Shown in pieces: positions 1 to 7,970 of a stretch of 64,000 nt of DNA (the stretch's first letter is position 1; each line of letters begins with the position of its first letter). The notes below the pieces were generated by a model. The model was not told the origin of the DNA and did not search any database. It worked only from the letters and a program-made list of their open reading frames with translations. Origin of the DNA: Rhizobium sp. SSA_523 (GTDB lineage: Bacteria > Pseudomonadota > Alphaproteobacteria > Rhizobiales > Rhizobiaceae); assembly GCF_030435705.1 (NCBI RefSeq), contig NZ_CP129381.1, forward strand, positions 1,116,001 to 1,180,000, given 5' to 3'. The position numbers were made by a program, and so were the translations under genes.

Positions 1-387
1 TCCGAATTCGAGGAACGGATGGTCGACACGCTCTCGGGCGGCGAGCGTCAGCGGGTCTGGCTTGCCATGCTGATCGCGCAGAATGCCGGCTGCCTGCTGC
101 TGGATGAACCGATTTCCGCCTTGGACATCCGCCACCAGCTCGACGTGCTTTCCCTCGTCCGGAAGCTGACGGAGGAGCGGAGCATGACGGTGATCACGGT
201 GCTCCACGATATCAATATGGCGGCACGCTTTTGCGACCGCATCGTTGCCATGCATTCTGGCCGGCTGATCGCCGACGGAACGCCGCACGAGATCATGACC
301 TCCGCCACGCTTGCCCGCATCTACAATGTCGACATGCAGATCATCCAGAGTGCCGACAGCCGGCGGCTGACGGCGATTGCAGGCTGA
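1..387 (+). CDS. fhuC: ferric-siderophore ABC transporter ATPase, 3' part
   Basis: The reading frame is open from base 1, so the 5' end lies outside the window; 128 residues are visible. It contains the ABC signature (LSGGERQR), Walker B with D-loop (LLLDEPISALD) and the H-loop histidine (VLHDINMAARFCDR), followed by the short C-terminal tail usual for FecE/FhuC-type importer ATPases without a TOBE domain. It would energise the permease encoded at 4536 with the binding protein just before it. A LysR gene and the receptor gene separate it from those partners, so the uptake system is split into at least two transcription units. The substrate (a ferric siderophore, probably hydroxamate) is inferred from neighbours. 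Confidence 0.9.
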   Translation, partial: SEFEERMVDTLSGGERQRVWLAMLIAQNAGCLLLDEPISALDIRHQLDVLSLVRKLTEERSMTVITVLHDINMAARFCDRIVAMHSGRLIADGTPHEIMTSATLARIYNVDMQIIQSADSRRLTAIAG

Positions 388-403
388 TCGCGGCCGTTTT
401 TCC

Positions 404-1336
404 TCACGGTGACATCGACGCTATCGCACCGGATTCGGCCCGCAGATGCGCGAGAAATGCCCTCACCACCGGCGAAGTCTCCGCCCGCCGGTGGGCGACC
501 GCCAGATCGGACGTGGTTGTCGTGGACGAAAGGGCGACATACCGGACGCCCGGCAATTGCAGACAGCGCAGCGACTGCGGAACGACCGCCACCCCGATCC
601 CCAGCGCGACCATGCTGACAATGGTCGTGAAATCCCGTCCGACGGCGCTGACGCTTGGCTGGAAGCCGGCCTCTTCGCAGGCGCGTATGGTGTTGCTGTG
701 AAAGCCGACATCCGGCGGCTGGCGCGGCGTGATGAATGTCAGGCTCTTGAGGTCGGCGAGGTCGAGGCCGGCCTGATAAGCCTGCGGATGATGCGCAGGC
801 AGGGCGATCACCAAGGGCTCGCGGAGAATCGAATGCAGGGCGATGCCGCCGGGCAGCGGCGCCGGCGGGCGGATATAGCCGACATCGAGGCGGCCCTCTT
901 CCAGCGACTGCAATTGCTGGCGCATCTCCACCTCCAACAATTGAAGCTCCACCTCCGGATAGTTCTTGCGAAACGAGGACAAGGTCTGCAGCAAGACCCC
1001 TGCATAGGCGGCGGAAGCGACATATCCCACGGAAATCCGCCCGCTCTCGCCACGTCCCACCCGGGTCAGCGCCGAAACGGTCGATTCCATCTGCGAAATG
1101 ATCTTGCCCGCCTCCTCATAGAGCAATTGGCCGGGAACAGTGAGCTTCACGGCACGGCGCGACCTGTCCAGCAGGGACACGCCGAGGATTGTTTCGAGGT
1201 TCATGATCTGCTGGCTCAAGCCCGGCTGGGCGATGCCGAGACGCGCCGCGGCACGGGCAAAATTACGCTCTTCGACCAGAACGACGAAGTAGCGCAGATG
1301 GCGGATCTCCAGGCCGGGCGCCTTCTGTCTGATCAA
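404..1336 (-). CDS. LysR-family transcriptional regulator
   Basis: A 310-residue protein of normal LysR length. The N-terminal winged helix-turn-helix lies at about residues 10-70 (RHLRYFVVLVEERNFARAAA, then LGIAQPGLSQQI), followed by a linker helix and a periplasmic-binding-fold effector domain to the C-terminus. The frame begins with TTG at 1336; GAGAGG about 8 bases upstream is a good ribosome site, and the nearby ATG at 1343 meets a stop after three codons. It is divergent from the TonB-dependent receptor (173 bases between them) and convergent with the ATPase gene, so it probably controls the siderophore genes. The effector is unknown. Confidence 0.92.
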   Translation of the reverse strand: MIRQKAPGLEIRHLRYFVVLVEERNFARAAARLGIAQPGLSQQIMNLETILGVSLLDRSRRAVKLTVPGQLLYEEAGKIISQMESTVSALTRVGRGESGRISVGYVASAAYAGVLLQTLSSFRKNYPEVELQLLEVEMRQQLQSLEEGRLDVGYIRPPAPLPGGIALHSILREPLVIALPAHHPQAYQAGLDLADLKSLTFITPRQPPDVGFHSNTIRACEEAGFQPSVSAVGRDFTTIVSMVALGIGVAVVPQSLRCLQLPGVRYVALSSTTTTSDLAVAHRRAETSPVVRAFLAHLRAESGAIASMSP

Positions 1337-1448
1337 GCGGTCATCCTCTCATAATCGTCACCGATGCCGGCAATCAAACTTCATAAGCCAAACTTCTGAA
1401 AAATCCATTCAGAACCTATTGGATTTCAATCCCTGATCTGACTATTGA

Positions 1449-1463
1449 TGACTAATACAGTCT
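1449..1463. promoter_or_regulatory. candidate iron-responsive operator upstream of the receptor
   Basis: TGA-N9-TCT lies about 47 bases before the receptor start, one base off the RirA iron-responsive operator consensus TGA-N9-TCA. It also holds an inverted repeat GACT-N5-AGTC (1450-1462). A 6-bp stem-loop (GCGACC/GGTCGC, 1471-1488) lies between it and the ribosome site. Iron control of a TonB receptor is expected; assignment to RirA is inference. Confidence 0.4.
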
Positions 1464-1509
1464 AGTATAAGCGACCCTTCATGGTCGCCCTGCACCGGAG
1501 ACGTCAACC

Positions 1510-3645
1510 GTGTCACTTCTTCGCTTCCACACCATGATGCTCGCAGCCGGTGTTGCGCCCTATCTGGTTCTGGTTTCAACCACAGCGGCTGAGGAGCCGA
1601 CCACGGTCCTGTCCCGGATCACGATCCAGGGTCAGGGCGGCGGGGACGCGAAGGGACCGACCCAGGGCTTCGTTGCCGAAAATAGCGTTTCCGCCACCAA
1701 GACGGGACGGGCCATCCTGGAGACACCCCAGTCGATCTCGGTCATCACGCAGGACCAGATCCGGCAGCGCGACGCCCAGTCGCTCGGCGAGGCGCTGAAT
1801 TATACGGCCGGGGTGGTTGGGCAGCCTTTCGGCGCGGATCCGCGCTTCGATTCCCCCAATATCCGCGGCTTTGACGGCCGCCAGGCACAGTTCCTCAACG
1901 GCTTGCGGATGATGCGCACGTCCGGCGCGCCTGCGGTGGACGTGTATGGGCTCGAGCGCGTCGATGTGATCCTGGGGCCGAGTTCGGTCATGTATGGCCA
2001 AGGCAATCCAGGCGGCCTCATCAACATGATCAGCAAGCGGCCGCGATTCGAGAGTTTCGGCGAGGTGGGTGTCGGCGCCGGCAGCTTCGACAATTACCAG
2101 ACCTTCTTCGATTTCGGCGGCCCGGTCTCCGAAGGCGGCAATGTTGCCTATCGCCTGACGGGCCTTGCCCGCAACGCCCACGCCCAGACCGACGGGCTGG
2201 ACAATGACCGCTATCTCTTCGCGCCGTCGCTGACCTTCGAACTCGACGACGACACGAAGCTCACGATTCTGACCAGCGTACAGCACGATAATCCGAGCTC
2301 GCCCTCCGGCCTGCCCTATCAGCTGACGCTGGACGCCGGAGCTTACACCCTGCCACGCGACTTCACGGTGGGCGACCGCAGCATAGATCGATCCGACCGG
2401 ACTTTGACCAATCTGGGTTACGAGCTGGAGCACCGCATCTCCGAGGATTGGACGCTGCGCCAAAACCTGCGCTACACCAAGTTCGACTGGGATTACACCG
2501 CGCTCGGCATGAGTTCGCTCGGCCTTGCCGCGGATGGCCGGACGATCCGGCGCATCGTGACGATCCAGAACGAAGACCTCCAGACCTTCAATGTCGACAA
2601 CCACCTGCAGGGCGAGGTCTCCACCGGCAATGTCGATCACACGCTTCTCTTCGGTCTCGACTATCGCCACTTCGCCAATGACGTGACGACCCAATTCTGG
2701 AATGCAAGCTCGCTCGATGCCTTCACACCGCGCTATGGCGGACCGATCGCCCTCACCTCGCGCTCGGTCTACACGCATGTCAATTCCACGCTCAACCAGC
2801 TGGGATTTTACGCGCAGGATGAGATAGCGTTTGAGAACTGGCGCGCAACTCTCGGCCTGCGGCAGGATTGGGCAAGCACGCAAGGGACCTCCAGCAATCC
2901 CGCCACCGGAGCCACGCGACCGCTCAACAAGGATGACCAGAAGCTGACGGGACGGGCCGGCCTCAGCTATCTCTTCGACCAGGGCATCGCCCCCTATATC
3001 AGCTATGCGACATCCTTCGAGCCGGTTCCCGTCCCGTCCAGCGGCAATCTTCTGGAGCCCACCACCGGCGAGCAGGTGGAAATCGGCATCAAATATCGCC
3101 CGGAGGGATGGAATGCCCTGTTCACGGCCGCCGCCTATGATCTGCGGCAGAAGAATGTGCTGACGACCACCGTTGTCAACGGCGTGTCGCAGACGAGCCA
3201 GATCGGCGAGGTGCGGGTGAAGGGGCTTGAACTGCAGGCGGTGGCAAGCCTTGCCGAGGGCCTGGATCTCTCGGCCGCCTATACGCATGCCAAGGCGGAG
3301 ATCGTAGGCGGCAGAGAGGACGGCAACCGACCCGACAACCTGCCGGAAGATGCTGCAAGCCTGTGGCTGAAATATACATTCCAGCCCGGCACCATGCTGG
3401 AGGGACTGGGTGTGGGCGGCGGCGTCCGCTATATCGGCCAGCGATACGGCAACACCGCCAATACGTTCGATCTCGATCACGTGACGCTGTTCGATGCCGG
3501 CCTGTCCTATGAGAGAAACGGCGTGCGCGCCTCTCTCAACGTGCAGAACATTGCGGACGAGAAATATCTGGCGAGCTGCAGCACGTTCGGATGCTTTTAC
3601 GGCGACGGGCGCAGCGTGATGGGGAGATTGAGCTATTCGTGGTGA
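1510..3645 (+). CDS. TonB-dependent siderophore receptor
   Basis: A 711-residue outer-membrane receptor. The first 27 or so residues form a Sec signal peptide ending near TTAA/EE, followed by a TonB-box-like stretch (TTVLSRITI). The plug domain covers roughly residues 60-165 (TPQSISVITQDQIRQRDAQS, then the RVDVILGPSSVMYGQGNPGG region typical of FhuA/FpvA-type plugs). The rest is beta-barrel, ending in the aromatic SYSW that is the usual outer-membrane insertion signal. The start is GTG, with GGAG ten bases upstream. It imports a ferric siderophore using TonB energy. The position before a binding protein and fused permease supports a ferrichrome/hydroxamate-type ligand, but sequence alone does not fix the ligand. 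Confidence 0.95.
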   Translation: MSLLRFHTMMLAAGVAPYLVLVSTTAAEEPTTVLSRITIQGQGGGDAKGPTQGFVAENSVSATKTGRAILETPQSISVITQDQIRQRDAQSLGEALNYTAGVVGQPFGADPRFDSPNIRGFDGRQAQFLNGLRMMRTSGAPAVDVYGLERVDVILGPSSVMYGQGNPGGLINMISKRPRFESFGEVGVGAGSFDNYQTFFDFGGPVSEGGNVAYRLTGLARNAHAQTDGLDNDRYLFAPSLTFELDDDTKLTILTSVQHDNPSSPSGLPYQLTLDAGAYTLPRDFTVGDRSIDRSDRTLTNLGYELEHRISEDWTLRQNLRYTKFDWDYTALGMSSLGLAADGRTIRRIVTIQNEDLQTFNVDNHLQGEVSTGNVDHTLLFGLDYRHFANDVTTQFWNASSLDAFTPRYGGPIALTSRSVYTHVNSTLNQLGFYAQDEIAFENWRATLGLRQDWASTQGTSSNPATGATRPLNKDDQKLTGRAGLSYLFDQGIAPYISYATSFEPVPVPSSGNLLEPTTGEQVEIGIKYRPEGWNALFTAAAYDLRQKNVLTTTVVNGVSQTSQIGEVRVKGLELQAVASLAEGLDLSAAYTHAKAEIVGGREDGNRPDNLPEDAASLWLKYTFQPGTMLEGLGVGGGVRYIGQRYGNTANTFDLDHVTLFDAGLSYERNGVRASLNVQNIADEKYLASCSTFGCFYGDGRSVMGRLSYSW

Positions 3646-3706
3646 GACAGGTCATAGGCTGAGCCGGCGGCATTTTCTTGCGAGCGCTGCCGGCTCGATT
3701 CTTGCC

Positions 3707-4543
3707 ATGCGGCCGACTTATGCTCCGGCATCCGCTGAGGAGCCCTTGCGCATTGCCGCCATCGACTGGGCCATGCTGGAGACGGTCATGGCCCTTGGTC
3801 TGATGCCGATTGCCGCGACCGAACTCATCCAGTTCAGGAAGGATGCCGTTGAACCGGCCATTCCCGACACTGTGACCGACCTCGGTCTGCGTGGCTCGCC
3901 GAATTTCGAATTGCTGCAACTCGCCGAGCCGGACCTCATCCTCAGCTCTCCCTTCTACACCCGCCATCAGCCGGCGCTGGAGCGGATCGCGCCCGTGTTT
4001 TCGCTTCCCTTCTATGTGCGCGGCGATCCGCCCCTTGCCAAGGCGCGAGATGCCCTGCAGTTGCTCGGCGACAGATTGGGCTTGCGGCAACAGGCGGACG
4101 ACCGGCTGGTGGAGGTCGAGCGGCAATTCGACGGGATTGCTGCCCGCCTTTCACCCTACAGCCGGCGACCGACCTATCTGATCAATATCGGCGATGCCCG
4201 TCACTTCCGCGCCTTCGGCGCCGATAGCATGTTCGGCAATGTTCTCGACCGGCTCGCTTTGCCGAATGCCTGGACCGAGAATTCCCGCTTCAGCTTTGCG
4301 GCGCCCGTGCCGCTGGAGCAGATGGCGGCGGTGCCGGAGGCGCGCATCGCGATCATTTCCGACATACCGGTGGAAGCGCGCTCCGGGCTTGCCGACAGCA
4401 TGATCTGGAACAAGCTCGACCCCGTGCGCGCCGGCCGCGTGGTAAACCTGGCAAATGTCAATCCATATGGCGGGATCACTGCTGCGATGAGGTTTGCGAC
4501 ACTTCTGGCGCAGGGGTTGGAAGAGGCGGGGCCAGATGTCTGA
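3707..4543 (+). CDS. fhuD: iron-siderophore ABC transporter substrate-binding protein (FhuD-like)
   Basis: The coordinates start at the first ATG and give 278 residues with the FhuD/FecB fold: PLRIAAIDWAMLETVMALGL, ELLQLAEPDLILSSPFYT, and an RVVNLANVNPYGGI region near the end. The true start is almost certainly further upstream. The same frame is open from 3632 and encodes SRRHFLASAAGSILA directly before this ATG, a clear twin-arginine signal. No ATG, GTG or TTG occurs in that stretch; only ATT (3635) and CTG (3659) are available, and GACAGG lies about 7 bases before the CTG. E. coli FhuD is itself a Tat substrate. The gene overlaps the permease start by 8 bases. Confidence 0.9.
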   Translation: MRPTYAPASAEEPLRIAAIDWAMLETVMALGLMPIAATELIQFRKDAVEPAIPDTVTDLGLRGSPNFELLQLAEPDLILSSPFYTRHQPALERIAPVFSLPFYVRGDPPLAKARDALQLLGDRLGLRQQADDRLVEVERQFDGIAARLSPYSRRPTYLINIGDARHFRAFGADSMFGNVLDRLALPNAWTENSRFSFAAPVPLEQMAAVPEARIAIISDIPVEARSGLADSMIWNKLDPVRAGRVVNLANVNPYGGITAAMRFATLLAQGLEEAGPDV

Positions 4544-6524
4544 CATCAGTCTCGTCCGATGGATCTGGCCCGCCTGTTTCCTCCTCGCGGCCTTCCTCTT
4601 CCTGGCCTCCCTCAATGCCGTCATTCCCTGGCCGGCCTGGCGCGCACTGTCGCTCGATCCCGGGCAGATGTCGATGGACGAGATCATTCTCGCTTACGCG
4701 CTTCTGCCAAGGGCAGCCGTTGCCCTGCTCGCGGGTGCGGCGCTCGGCCTTTCCGGCTTTCTGCTGCAGCAGGTCCTGCGCAATCCGATCGCCGATCCCT
4801 CCACGCTCGGCATTTCGGCCGGCGCCCAGCTTGCCATCGTCTCCGCAACGCTGTTCTTTCCGGCCTTTCTTGACGGTTACCGCTGGCTGGTGGCGACAGG
4901 CGGTGCCGCAGCGGCGGCCGCCATCGTCTTCTCCCTCGGCTGGCGGCAGCGCTTCGAGCCTGTCACGATGGTGATTGCCGGTATGCTGACCGGCATCGTC
5001 GCCGCATCCCTTTCGGCGGCCTTCACCCTCTCGCAGGGCGAATATCTGATGTCGCTGGTGACCTGGAACGGCGGATCGCTTACCCAGGCGGACTGGTCGC
5101 CGGCATCAAGCCTCTTGCTTCAACTGTTGCTCTTCGGAAGCCTTTCGCTGCTGCTGCTGCGTCCCCTTTCGGCGATCAGCCTCGGGGATGATGCGGCATC
5201 GTCCCTCGGCGTGCCTTTGGGTGTCATCCGCTTTGCCATCATCCTGATCGCCGTCGCGCTCTCCGCTGCCGTGGCCGCAACGGTCGGCCTGATCGGTTTC
5301 GTCGGTCTTGCAGCACCGGCCCTGGCACGCGCGACGGGCATACGCCGGCCGTTTCCCCTTCTCCTCGCCTCCGCGATGATCGGCGGCTTGCTGCTCTGGC
5401 TCTGCGACGGCGCAATCCAGGCTCTGGCGCGAGAAACGAGCGAGACATTTCCGACCGGCTCGGTGACGGCGCTGATCGGCGGGCCGATGATGCTGTGGCT
5501 TCTGCCGCGCCTGCGATCCTCCCACGCCGTATCGCCGAACACGGTTCTGCAGGACACACGCCGGCGAAATCTGCGCGCCATCGGGCTGCCGCTGCTCGGC
5601 GTTCTCCTCATAGCGGGTCTGTCGCTGCTCGTGGTGGCGCTTCCTCAGGGCTGGCGTCTTCTCGATCCCGGCGAGATGATGGAGCTCTTTCCCCTGCGCT
5701 GGCCGCGCCTGATCGGATGCGGCGCCGCAGGCGGCCTCCTGGCGCTCGCCGGCGCGATCCTGCAGCGGCTGACCGGCAATCCGCTGGCAAGTGCCGAAGT
5801 GATCGGCGTCAGCGGCGGTGCAGGTCTCGGCTATGCGGCGGTCCTGACCGGCTTCCCGGCAGCCTCAGCCCTCGGCCTCCTCGGCGGCGCGGCAACAGGG
5901 TCGCTTTGCGTCCTGCTTCTGGTGCTGCTCTTTTCCCTGCCGCGGCGCCTTCCGCGCGAGCATCTGCTATTGGCGGGAATCGCCATCGGCTCCTTCGCCA
6001 CGGCCATCCTTTCCTCCCTGATGGCGCTGGGCGATCAGCGCGCCTGGCAGATCCTGGCGTGGATCGGCGGCACTGCCTCCGCCGTGACACCCGCGAGCGC
6101 CCTCATTCTCCTGGCGCTGCTGGCACTCTGCCTTTTGACCGCCTGCCTTTGCGCCCGATGGCTGACGGTACTGCCGCTCGGCGATTGCGTGCCCTCCTCG
6201 CTGGGCGTTCCCGTCAAAGGCAGCCAGTTGGTGCTGATCGTGACCGCCGCCTTGGCAACGGGCGCAGCCTCCATCCTCGTCGGTCCTCTCAGCTTTGTCG
6301 GCCTCGTCGCGCCGCATCTCGCCCTTCGCGCCGGCTTCCTGACAGCCCGCGACCATCTTCTGTCCTCGGCGCTGATCGGATGCGGATTGATGATCCTTGC
6401 CGACTTTGGTGCCCGCTCGGCAACGGCCCCCTACGAGCTGCCGCTCGGGCTTTTTGCCGCGCTGCTGGGCGGCCCCTACCTGATCTGGTCCCTCAGCCAC
6501 TCCCGTCACAAAAGCTTAACTTGA
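4536..6524 (+). CDS. fhuB: fused Fe(3+)-hydroxamate ABC permease (FhuB-like)
   Basis: A 662-residue integral membrane protein made of two FecCD-type permease halves in tandem, the arrangement of E. coli FhuB (about 660 residues). Each half carries the family signatures: LPRAAVALLAGAALGLSGFL then NPIADPSTLGISAGAQLA in the first, and WPRLIGCGAAGGLLALAGAI then NPLASAEVIGVSGGAGL in the second. The coupling regions are GLIGFVGLAAPALAR and GPLSFVGLVAPHLALR. The start at 4536 overlaps the binding-protein stop and implies translational coupling. An in-frame ATG at 4494 only adds a charged, non-membrane leader. It forms the inner-membrane channel for the siderophore. Confidence 0.95.
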   Translation: MSDISLVRWIWPACFLLAAFLFLASLNAVIPWPAWRALSLDPGQMSMDEIILAYALLPRAAVALLAGAALGLSGFLLQQVLRNPIADPSTLGISAGAQLAIVSATLFFPAFLDGYRWLVATGGAAAAAAIVFSLGWRQRFEPVTMVIAGMLTGIVAASLSAAFTLSQGEYLMSLVTWNGGSLTQADWSPASSLLLQLLLFGSLSLLLLRPLSAISLGDDAASSLGVPLGVIRFAIILIAVALSAAVAATVGLIGFVGLAAPALARATGIRRPFPLLLASAMIGGLLLWLCDGAIQALARETSETFPTGSVTALIGGPMMLWLLPRLRSSHAVSPNTVLQDTRRRNLRAIGLPLLGVLLIAGLSLLVVALPQGWRLLDPGEMMELFPLRWPRLIGCGAAGGLLALAGAILQRLTGNPLASAEVIGVSGGAGLGYAAVLTGFPAASALGLLGGAATGSLCVLLLVLLFSLPRRLPREHLLLAGIAIGSFATAILSSLMALGDQRAWQILAWIGGTASAVTPASALILLALLALCLLTACLCARWLTVLPLGDCVPSSLGVPVKGSQLVLIVTAALATGAASILVGPLSFVGLVAPHLALRAGFLTARDHLLSSALIGCGLMILADFGARSATAPYELPLGLFAALLGGPYLIWSLSHSRHKSLT

Positions 6525-6536
6525 CAATTATAGTCA
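6522..6536. promoter_or_regulatory. iron-responsive operator (RirA-type) before the siderophore-interacting protein
   Basis: A perfect TGA-N9-TCA match. Its first TGA is also the stop codon of the permease gene, and a TTGACA hexamer (6521-6526) overlaps it as a candidate -35. It sits 41 bases before the start at 6578, so the reductase gene probably has its own iron-repressed promoter besides read-through from fhuB. The consensus is that established for rhizobial RirA; binding here is inferred. Confidence 0.6.
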
Positions 6537-6577
6537 TCTTTTTAGAAAGATCTTGCCGTGAAAAGGATGGGATCAAC

Positions 6578-7552
6578 ATGCATGGTTTGCTGAATACGAA
6601 AGGTTTTATTGAGGCCGATGCCGACGCGGTCTTCGACGCCCTTCGGCAGCGCGCCGCACTTTGGGACGTGCCATACGAGATGTCCGAGGATCTTGCCGTC
6701 TTTTCCGTCTGGAGCAGCGAAGCACGGCTGCAGAAGGTGGAGCGTGACGTGCATATCACCATCACCGCACCGGAGCGCCGCCTGCTTCTGACGCTCCAGG
6801 AATCGCTGGCGGAACTTTTCGACGAGAAAAAGCTCGCCGTGAAATGGGACGAGGTTGCGGATGGTGCGCTGGCGCCCGGCCTGTCTCTGATGTCGGTGAG
6901 TGCCGTGCAGCGTCGCTCGCCGAATTTCCTGCGGGTCTGCGTGGAAGCCGAGGATGCCGAGGATGCCGAGCGATTTGGAAGCGGCAGCCTGCATTTCCGC
7001 CTTCTCCTTCCGCCGAAGGGAAGGCAAGCGGTATGGCCGAGGATCAATGCATCCGGCCGCACCGTCTGGCCGGAGGGTGAGGATGCCTTCCACAAACCGG
7101 TCTACACGACTGTTGCACAGCAGGGGAACCGGCTGGAATTCGACGTTTTCCGTCATGATGGTAGCCCGACATCGGCCTGGGCGGAGAGCAACCCGATCGG
7201 CCAGACCGTCGGCATCATGGGGCCGGGCGGAGGATCCTGCCCGCCTGTTACGCCGCTCTTCCTGTTCGGTGACGAGACGGCGCTGCCCGCGATCATCCGC
7301 ATGCTGTCGCTTTCCGCCCGACCCGTTGAGGCCTTTGTCCAGGCTTCGCCGGAGGATCTCTGCGAGCTGCGGAACGACCCGCGCGTCACGCGCGTGGACG
7401 ACCTTCTGCAGGCGCTGGAAGCCTTCCCGCAGGACAGCGGCGGCTTCATCTGGCTCGCCGGCTCCGCCGAAGCGGCTCGCAGAGCCCGCATCATGCTGAC
7501 AGAGCGGGGACTGACCAAGCGTGATTTCGCTGCGGCTGCCTATTGGTCCTGA
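6578..7552 (+). CDS. siderophore-interacting protein with N-terminal DUF2218 domain
   Basis: A 324-residue protein. Residues 5-95 match the DUF2218 type (begins GFIEADADAVFDALRQRAAL, includes ITAPERRLLLTLQESLAEL). From about residue 105 there is a siderophore-interacting (SIP/ViuB-like) flavin reductase: an FAD-binding barrel with HKPVYTTV in the place of the usual RxYTxR, then FDVFRHDGSPTSAWAESNPIG and IMGPGGG, then an NAD(P)H-binding half beginning PLFLFGDETALPAI and ending AAAYWS. The likely role is cytoplasmic reduction of ferric siderophore to release iron. The ATG at 6578 starts the DUF2218 domain exactly; the longer open frame upstream merely overlaps fhuB. Confidence 0.9.
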   Translation: MHGLLNTKGFIEADADAVFDALRQRAALWDVPYEMSEDLAVFSVWSSEARLQKVERDVHITITAPERRLLLTLQESLAELFDEKKLAVKWDEVADGALAPGLSLMSVSAVQRRSPNFLRVCVEAEDAEDAERFGSGSLHFRLLLPPKGRQAVWPRINASGRTVWPEGEDAFHKPVYTTVAQQGNRLEFDVFRHDGSPTSAWAESNPIGQTVGIMGPGGGSCPPVTPLFLFGDETALPAIIRMLSLSARPVEAFVQASPEDLCELRNDPRVTRVDDLLQALEAFPQDSGGFIWLAGSAEAARRARIMLTERGLTKRDFAAAAYWS

Positions 7553-7721
7553 GGCCCAGCCTCAGCAGACCTGACATCCTCGAATGGCCGGCGCAGGACC
7601 GGCCAGCGGTCGTCCCGCGCCTGCCAGGTCCTGCGGGGCTGCCCCGCCAGGCTATCCTGCCCCACAGTTCGGCGCGACCAATGGTGCCGGCCCGTCGGCT
7701 GACGATCCTCGGCCTTGCTCG

Positions 7722-7772
7722 CGCACCTTGGTCGCGCACCTTGATCCTCCGCCTTTATCCCGCACCTTGATC
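7722..7772 (+). repeat. triple CGCACCTTG-type direct repeat
   Basis: CGCACCTTGGTC is followed one base later by CGCACCTTGATC, and a third copy CGCACCTTGATC begins 26 bases after the second. They lie 200-250 bases before the first FixJ-type regulator. Repeated half-sites of this kind are typical of activator binding, but the binding protein is unknown. Confidence 0.55.
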
Positions 7773-7803
7773 TTCCGACTTGATGCCGAAGCCAGCAACC
7801 CAA

Positions 7804-7816
7804 ACCAATGTATAAT
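7804..7816 (+). promoter_or_regulatory. shared ACC-N3-GTATRRT element, copy 1
   Basis: ACCAATGTATAAT. The same 13-base pattern occurs upstream of each of the four response-regulator genes in this island (see 8627, 12030, 12889). Here it is 154 bases before the coding start. It includes a TATAAT hexamer, so a plain -10 element is an alternative reading. Confidence 0.45.
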
Positions 7817-7970
7817 GTCGTCGAGTTCTCGGTTCATTTAGCCTCCCGGAAGATAAAAGCTGTGCCTCTCTGCGTCTCGGCACGCATGCGAGGGAGCGCT
7901 TTCACAGAAGAAGGGATAGGCCATTGTCTGTCGTGCTTTTGAACCCGATCCGGGCCGGGAGAGGTTGTCG

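Larger units (their letters stand above)
7553..7970. other. intergenic region with short direct repeats
   Basis: No convincing gene in about 420 bases. Three copies of CGCACCTTGRTC lie at 7722-7733, 7735-7746 and 7761-7772. The pattern ACCAATGTATAAT is at 7804-7816. A ribosome site GGAGAGG precedes the response-regulator start. This looks like a long promoter/leader for the signalling island. Confidence 0.6.

Noticed and set aside
1576..3480. 634-codon open frame opposite the TonB-dependent receptor
   Set aside because: The receptor frame has signal peptide, plug and C-terminal aromatic residue; the opposite frame is a shadow.
7722..7772. Possible CRISPR array from the short repeats
   Set aside because: Only three 12-base copies with spacers of 1 and 14 bases and no cas genes nearby; regulatory repeats are a better reading.
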